Below are positions 59,615 to 64,000 of a DNA stretch of 64,000 nt, in pieces. The notes under the pieces were generated by a model. It was not told where the DNA came from and made no database searches. It saw only the letters and a program-made list of their open reading frames with translations. This stretch comes from Streptomyces sp. A0642 (lineage in GTDB: Bacteria; Actinomycetota; Actinomycetes; Streptomycetales; Streptomycetaceae). The stretch lies in NCBI RefSeq assembly GCF_004795105.1, contig NZ_SSBL01000003.1, positions 372,001 through 436,000 on the forward strand, in the 5' to 3' direction. The position numbers were made by a program, and so were the translations under genes. Numbering within the stretch: position 1 is the first letter of the stretch; each line of letters starts with the position of its first letter.

Positions 59615-60007
59615 CTCGGGGCCGCGGCAGTCAGGGTTCCCTGGCGCGCGACGCCGGGCACGCACGCACCGCACGGGCCGGAGGGCCCGAGGAGGTCTCG
59701 TACGAGAACTTCCGGCCGTCACCCGCCGAAAGCACGCTCCTGACGCCTCTCCCGCAAGGGCAAACCGCCGCACGGGCGGGATGGGCGCCTCCACCCACGC
59801 CCCTCGGTGGCTCGTTTTCTGTCCAGATCTGTTGGCGAGTGTTGACGTCCGCGACTAGTGCAGATTCACTAGGGCTCAACTGATGTCCTCACACTATGGG
59901 GTAGTGATGCGGCGGCTGACCACGAGGAGACCCCTGGCGGACAGGGTGCGCGGGACCACGTGGCGCGTGCCCGTGCCGCGCGTGAGCACGGAGAGGGGCG
60001 AGACGCT
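59615..60007. promoter_or_regulatory. Intergenic region with candidate promoter of the signalling operon
   Basis: About 390 bp. TTGACG (59842-59847) and TTCACT (59865-59870) are 17 bp apart, and CTAGTG-CAGATT-CACTAG (59855-59872), a perfect dyad, overlaps the -10. A regulator binding here would block the start. Nothing else is recognisable upstream. Confidence 0.5.
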
Positions 60008-60427
60008 GTGACCGCTCATCCGTTCACGTCGCGCTTCGCGGTGCGTTCGGGCATCGCGCGAGTGACCCTCGCCGGTGAGCTCGACTTGGATTCCGCCCCT
60101 GCCGTCCTGGAGGCGGTGAGTGCGTGCCTGGAGGAGGAGGCGACGAGTCTCTGCCTGGATCTGACCGGTGTCTCCTTCTGCGACTGTGCCGGACTGAGCT
60201 CCTTGTACAGGGCGCGGACTGCCGTTCTCCGGACAGGCGCGGATCTCACTGTGGAGGGAGTGGGGCCCCAGCTGGGGCGGCTGCTCCACCTCATCGGGGC
60301 CGAAGAGCTCTTCACGGGGAGGAGTACGCATACGGAGTCGCCCCACCGGGCTTCGGGAACCGCCGCAGCACGGCGTGGTGTCCGAGCGGTGGCCACCGCG
60401 GAGTCGCAGCTCCGGAGACTGGCATGA
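60008..60427 (+). CDS. STAS-domain (anti-sigma antagonist-like) protein lacking the phosphoserine
   Basis: 139 residues from the GTG at 60008. ARVTLAGELDLDSAPAVLEAV and LDLTGVSFCDCAGLSSLYRAR are STAS blocks. In SpoIIAA-type antagonists the second is DSSG, with the second Ser phosphorylated; here it reads DCAG (59-62), with Ala61 at the phosphosite. So it should not be switched off by an anti-sigma kinase, or it has a different role. The stop overlaps the next start (ATGA). First of four coupled genes. Confidence 0.88.
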   Translation: MTAHPFTSRFAVRSGIARVTLAGELDLDSAPAVLEAVSACLEEEATSLCLDLTGVSFCDCAGLSSLYRARTAVLRTGADLTVEGVGPQLGRLLHLIGAEELFTGRSTHTESPHRASGTAAARRGVRAVATAESQLRRLA

Positions 60428-61116
60428 TCATGCGATCCGCCCCCTGCAAGGATGCACCGATGCCCTCAGCTTTCTCCCCCAGCCGGCCGGTCAGGATCCT
60501 GCTGGTCGAGGACCACGACATGGTGGCCGAGGCGATATGCCTCGCCCTGGAGCGCTCGCCCGATCTGCAGATCGTGGCGCGGGCGGCGTCGGTGGCGTCC
60601 GCGCTCGCCGACGCACGGCGATGCGAGCCGGACGTCGTACTGATGGACCGGCGCTTGCCGGACGGTGACGGCGTCAGCGCCATCGCCGATCTGCTGGCAC
60701 TCGTGCCGGACGCCCGTGTCCTGGTACTGGCGGGCGAAGGCAGCGCATCGGTAGCGGCGCGCGTCGCGGAGTTGGGCGGGGCAGGCCTGATCCTCAAGGC
60801 TCGTGGACTGAGGGAACTGGAGGAGGCGGTCCGTCGGGTCGCAGCGGGTGAGGTGGCGTTCAGCCAGGACCTGTTGGGCGACGTGCTGGAACGGCTGACC
60901 GGCCGGACCCCGGGGCTCGGTGCGAACCTCACTCCCCGGGAACGGGAAACCCTTCATCTGCTGGGGGAGGGGCACAGCACCGCGAAGATCAGCGAGCAGC
61001 TCGGAGTGGCCCTCAACACAGGGCGCAACCACGTCCAACGGGTGCTGGAAAAGCTGGGGGCGCGTTCCCAGTTGGAGGCCGTGACGGTCGCGCGCCGTGA
61101 AGGACTCCTCAAGTGA
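60424..61116 (+). CDS. NarL/FixJ-type response regulator
   Basis: 230 residues. Receiver about 22-140 (VRILLVEDHDMVAEAICLAL, phosphoacceptor Asp75 in VVLMDRRLPDGDG, Lys in LILKARG), then LuxR-type HTH from about 165 (LTPRERETLHLLGEGHSTAKISEQLGVALNTGRNHV). All receiver residues are kept. It starts within the STAS stop codon and its stop overlaps the kinase start, so dose and partner are coupled. Presumed partner: the histidine kinase at 61113. Confidence 0.92.
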   Translation: MIMRSAPCKDAPMPSAFSPSRPVRILLVEDHDMVAEAICLALERSPDLQIVARAASVASALADARRCEPDVVLMDRRLPDGDGVSAIADLLALVPDARVLVLAGEGSASVAARVAELGGAGLILKARGLRELEEAVRRVAAGEVAFSQDLLGDVLERLTGRTPGLGANLTPRERETLHLLGEGHSTAKISEQLGVALNTGRNHVQRVLEKLGARSQLEAVTVARREGLLK

Positions 61117-62222
61117 CGCGGCAGCCACAGGAACGCACGTCGGTGAGAAAGCCGCCGGCTCCGTTGTCGGACGCGGCCTTCACCCTGCTGGTGCAAGGAG
61201 TCCTGGACTACGGCATCTTCATGCTCGACCCGCAGGGCTACATCATCAGTTGGAACGCCGGCGCGGAACGCATCAAGGGATACAGGGCAGAGGACATCGT
61301 CGGCCGCCACTTCTCGGTTTTCTACCCTTTTGAGGACCAGTCCTCGGGCAAGCCGCAATGGGAGTTGGAGACCGCCGTGGCCGAAGGCAGACTCGAGGAC
61401 GAGGGCTGGCGCGTCCGCAAGGACGGCTCCCGGTTCTGGGCGAACGTCGTCATCACCGCCCTGTGGGACGAAAAGGGCGTGCTGCAGGGTTTCGGCAAGG
61501 TCACCCGGGACATGTCCGAACGGCGGGCCGCGCAGCATGCCCTCACGGAGCGACGCCGGTTGTTCGACCACCTGGTCCAGGCTCAGGAGACGGAACGACG
61601 CCGCATCGCGTGGGACGTCCATGACGACTCCATACAGGCGATGGTGGCTGTCGGAATGCGGCTGGAATTGCTCGCGGACCGCGTGCCGGAGCCACACGCC
61701 GCAGAACTGCAGCGTCTCGATACCTCGGTCCGCGAAGCGATCGGCCGGCTCCGCAGCCTGACCTTCCGGCTGCATCCCCCCGGCATCGACCGGCACGGCC
61801 TCGTCGAAGGACTCGCGAGCCACTTGGAAGACGTGGTGGGCTCATCCTGGGGGATGCCCTATGCGTTCGAACACCGGCTTGACCGGGAGCCTCCGCCCGA
61901 GACGGCCATCACCATCTTCCGGATCGTCCAGGAGACCCTGCTGAACGTCCACAAGCACGCCGGCGCGAGCAGGGTCGACATCAGCGTCGAATCGGTCGAC
62001 AGGGGCGTACTGACTCGGGTCAAGGACGACGGGACCGGCGCGCCCAGGTCGGAGGACGGCACCCGCGAACACTTCGGGGTCATCGAGATGCGGGAGAGGG
62101 CCGAGACGGCAGGAGGCTGGTGGTCCATGCGGAGCCGGCCCGGTGCGGGCACGACGGTCGAGTTCTGGGTACCCGATCCCCATCCGCTACCCGACTCGAC
62201 GCCGGTGGACGGTTCGCCGTGA
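61113..62222 (+). CDS. Soluble PAS-domain histidine kinase (HisKA_3 type)
   Basis: 369 residues, GTG start overlapping the previous stop. PAS domain about 22-140 (LDYGIFMLDPQGYIISWNAG, FWANVVITALWDEKG). HisKA_3 dimerisation with His170 in ERRRIAWDVHDDSIQAM. ATPase domain with IVQETLLNVHKHAGAS and VKDDGTGAP. No membrane segment, so it senses inside the cell; the PAS may hold a cofactor. HisKA_3 kinases normally pair with NarL-type regulators such as the gene before it, and the lone receiver after it is a second possible acceptor. Confidence 0.93.
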   Translation: MTRQPQERTSVRKPPAPLSDAAFTLLVQGVLDYGIFMLDPQGYIISWNAGAERIKGYRAEDIVGRHFSVFYPFEDQSSGKPQWELETAVAEGRLEDEGWRVRKDGSRFWANVVITALWDEKGVLQGFGKVTRDMSERRAAQHALTERRRLFDHLVQAQETERRRIAWDVHDDSIQAMVAVGMRLELLADRVPEPHAAELQRLDTSVREAIGRLRSLTFRLHPPGIDRHGLVEGLASHLEDVVGSSWGMPYAFEHRLDREPPPETAITIFRIVQETLLNVHKHAGASRVDISVESVDRGVLTRVKDDGTGAPRSEDGTREHFGVIEMRERAETAGGWWSMRSRPGAGTTVEFWVPDPHPLPDSTPVDGSP

Positions 62223-62620
62223 CAGAGGAGGCACCCGGCGGCTCCCCCGTCCCACCGCTCAGCGTGATCCTCTGCGACGACAACGTGATGCTTCTGGAGG
62301 TCCTGGGCGAGGTCGTTCAGGCCCAGCCCGACCTCGAGGTCGTCGGCACCGCGCGCAACGACGAGCAGGCGCTGCAGTTGGCGAACCGGTATCGACCGGA
62401 CCTCGTGATCCTGGACGTCCGCTTCCCCGGTGGGGGCCCCTCCGTCGCCAGGGACATCGCCCGGTGTTCCCCCGCCAGCAGAATCGTGGCGTTCTCCGCG
62501 TACGACGACAAGGGCTCCGTCGAGAGGATGATGGACGCCGGTGTGTGCGGCTACGTACTCAAAGGCGCCAGCAACCGGGAACTTATCAGGGCCCTGCGCC
62601 AAGCGGCGGCATCTCGATAG
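62219..62620 (+). CDS. Stand-alone receiver-domain response regulator
   Basis: 133 residues, GTG start in the kinase stop codon. SVILCDDNVMLLEVLGEVVQ with Asp20/21, phosphoacceptor Asp66 in LVILDVRFPGGG, Ser/Thr in VAFSAYD and Lys in YVLKGAS; ends 15 residues later with no HTH. A single-domain receiver, so it works by protein contact or as a phosphate sink for the coupled kinase. Confidence 0.9.
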   Translation: MTEEAPGGSPVPPLSVILCDDNVMLLEVLGEVVQAQPDLEVVGTARNDEQALQLANRYRPDLVILDVRFPGGGPSVARDIARCSPASRIVAFSAYDDKGSVERMMDAGVCGYVLKGASNRELIRALRQAAASR

Positions 62621-62738
62621 GGAGGGGCACGAGAACGGGCTGACGTGCTTTCAGGCTGCCCTGGAACCCCCCACCGTGTCCACGAGCGGGCGCCGAGAAC
62701 GCGATCGCGTTCAGGCCGCCGACGGTGGTCGGTGTTGC

Positions 62739-62776
62739 TAAGGGCTGTCCCGCCAGGAATTGCGGGACAGCCCTTA
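62739..62776 (+). terminator. Terminator of the signalling operon
   Basis: TAAGGGCTGTCCCGC (62739-62753) pairs with GCGGGACAGCCCTTA (62762-62776), 15 perfect pairs, 8-nt loop. It shares CCCGCCAGGAA with the hairpin at 59593. Confidence 0.75.
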
Positions 62777-62879
62777 GGACCACCTTTGATCCGGTGCTCA
62801 GACCCAGGGACCGTCAGCGTTGCCGGCGAGAGGATTCATGGCGTAGGGAACCCACCACACGCAGAATCCGGAGAACCTC

Positions 62880-63335
62880 ATGAACGACATGCTGGCCAGG
62901 TGCCTGACGGGCGGCGCGGGAATCGCCGCCGCCGTCGCTCTCCTCGTCGAAGTGCCCCTCTACTTCATCTATTCGGGTCCGCCACCAGACGGGGCCGTCG
63001 GGCGGTGCGACCTGGCACGGGCCGGACACCGAACGGAGCGGCGCGTACAGGGAGGTTCGGCCGAGGGGCTGAGGGCTGGGACAGGTCGCCGGTGCTGTGT
63101 TGCCGGTGGCCTGTTTGAGGTCCCCGGTCGCCTGTCGCCGGTCGTCCGTCACCGTTGGCCTGTCAGAGGTCCCCGGTCACCTGTCACCGGTCGTCCGTCA
63201 CCGGTCCTGGGACGCTGGTGGATTCACCGATGGCAGCCCGCCCCGGCCCGTCGAGACTGCGGTCAGCCCATTGGGACACGCATTCACGGAGGCCATCCAT
63301 GCGCATGCTTGCTCGGTTATCCCGGCGGTCACTGA
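62880..63335 (+). pseudogene. Truncated small membrane protein
   Basis: The first 37 codons look real: MNDMLARCLTGGAGIAAAVA then LLVEVPLYFIYSGPPPD, one membrane helix with a short lead. After that the frame continues into Arg-rich and repeat-encoded sequence (the 49-bp duplication at 63108-63202) unlike a protein. Probably the N-terminus of a multi-helix membrane protein that lost its remainder. It is open to 63335, overlapping the next gene start. Confidence 0.4.
63108..63202. repeat. Two direct copies of a 46-bp segment
   Basis: 63108-63153 and 63157-63202 agree at 42 of 46 positions (period 49). Inside each, CCGGTC and GTCACC-like words recur, pointing to expansion of a simple GGTCRCCTGTC-type unit. 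Lies between the truncated membrane frame and the hydrolase gene. Confidence 0.8.
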
Positions 63336-64000
63336 CCGCCACCACGCTGGGGGCGCTGCTCTGCGGCGCGCTCTTCGCCGTCGCCCCGCCGGCCGCCCCG
63401 GCCGAGGCTTCCGCCGCCGCGGCTGCGAGCCCCACGGTCACTCTCCCGCCCACCGGCACTCACGGCTTCCCGTTCCTCGCCGCGGCGGAGGACCTCGGCT
63501 CGTTCGGCTACGCGGAGAGCGAGTACTTCATCTCGGGCACCGCCACGTCCTACGCCAAGTCGGGCCTGTGGACGTCGGACGGCCGATGGAACGTCCGAGC
63601 GTCGGGCACCGCCCCGTACAAGAGCCGCCTGCTGGTGCGCCGCCCCGCCGATCCGGCGAAGTTCAACGGCACGGTGGTCGTGGAGTGGCTCAACGTCAGC
63701 GGCCAGCTCGACCTCTCTCCGGACTACTGGTTCGAGCGCGAGGAACTGCTGCGCGAGGGCTACGCCTGGGTCGGCGTCTCGGCCCAGGCCGTAGGGGTCA
63801 ACGGCGGGCGGGGCGAGATCAAGGGCCTCAAGGGCTGGGACCCGGCCCGGTACGGCAGTCTCGTCCACCCGGGGGACGCCTTCGCCTACGACATCTTCTC
63901 CCAGGCGGGCCAGGCACTACGCGCCCCGAACGGGCTGAGCCCGCTCGGCGGGCTCCCGGTCCGGACGTTGCTCGCCGACGGCGAGTCGCAGTCGGCGGGC
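63299..64000 (+). CDS. Secreted alpha/beta-hydrolase domain protein, 3' end outside window
   Basis: 234 codons are present; ATG has GGAGG 7 nt upstream. Signal peptide about 1-38 (RRSLTATTLGALLCGALFAV, cleavage near AEA or ASA). GTVVVEWLNVSGQLDLSPDY and YAWVGVSAQAVGVNG match the alpha/beta hydrolase domain of a secreted actinobacterial family (Abhydrolase_10-like). The sequence stops at GESQSAG, the nucleophile elbow, so the rest of the active site is not visible. Ester substrate unknown. Confidence 0.85.
   Translation, partial: MRMLARLSRRSLTATTLGALLCGALFAVAPPAAPAEASAAAAASPTVTLPPTGTHGFPFLAAAEDLGSFGYAESEYFISGTATSYAKSGLWTSDGRWNVRASGTAPYKSRLLVRRPADPAKFNGTVVVEWLNVSGQLDLSPDYWFEREELLREGYAWVGVSAQAVGVNGGRGEIKGLKGWDPARYGSLVHPGDAFAYDIFSQAGQALRAPNGLSPLGGLPVRTLLADGESQSAG

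Noticed and set aside
59588..62780. Insertion sequence ends, because GGGCTGTCCCG resembles some IS termini
   Set aside because: No transposase lies between or beside the hairpins; they sit where terminators are expected.

Overview
This 64 kb window looks like an ordinary accessory stretch of a Streptomyces (or very close actinobacterial) chromosome. The DNA is uniformly very GC-rich, GTG starts are common, and the window carries typical Streptomyces genes: a streptogrisin-like secreted protease, a small LPFR-motif protein, GTGA/ATGA-coupled operons, and many one-component regulators next to single target enzymes. There is no prophage, transposase or biosynthetic gene cluster. Both ends cut through genes: a PP2C phosphatase on the left and a secreted alpha/beta hydrolase on the right.

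Layout. 0-4 kb: PAS/GAF/PP2C phosphatase, a 3-hydroxyisobutyryl-CoA hydrolase-like enzyme, a GlxA-type regulator and a cupin. 4-9 kb: the L-rhamnose operon rhaI-rhaEW-rhaB, with a LacI-type operator. 9-17 kb: small unknown proteins, a GlcD-like FAD oxidase, a Cys-cluster/pentapeptide-repeat protein, SRPBCC, a LysR/SDR pair, an F420-reductase-like protein and a GH25 lysozyme. 17-23 kb: MarR, a small protein with a ParB-like N-terminal motif, a type B carboxylesterase, the protease and an orphan MurE-like ligase. 23-32 kb: 16-bp tandem repeats, a SnoaL-fused ECF sigma factor, initiator tRNA, an AhpD-like protein with an ECF-type promoter, pyruvate carboxylase, and an old-yellow-enzyme/MerR divergon. 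32-37 kb: a decayed TetR gene, a TOPRIM protein, an SRPBCC-ArsR pair with two operator dyads, and a PL9-like pectate lyase with its own promoter/operators. 37-45 kb: TerD-vWA protein, truncated alanyl-tRNA synthetase paralogue, RNA 2',3'-cyclic phosphodiesterase, a TetR regulator, a fragment of an aldo-keto reductase and two MFS exporters.

45-51 kb is the most striking part: three antibiotic-inactivating enzymes in a row, rifampin phosphotransferase (rph), streptogramin A acetyltransferase (vat-like) and erythromycin esterase (ere-like). They lie behind a 19-bp inverted repeat that matches the rifamycin-associated element (RAE). A good promoter embedded in this element points the other way, toward a divergent MFS exporter. 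51-57 kb: a MerR regulator fused to HEAT repeats with an adjoining HEAT-repeat protein and a textbook 19-bp-spacer MerR promoter, then a lipid/membrane operon (PAP2-diacylglycerol kinase fusion, YihY/BrkB, PAP2). 57-64 kb: methyltransferase, a 32-bp perfect inverted repeat, LPFR protein, CPA1 antiporter, and a four-gene translationally coupled signalling operon (STAS protein, response regulator, PAS histidine kinase, lone receiver).

Taken together the window is about plant-polymer sugar use (pectate lyase, rhamnose operon), defence against other actinomycetes' antibiotics, and envelope/stress signalling. Functions are assigned from recognisable motifs only; no database search was possible.
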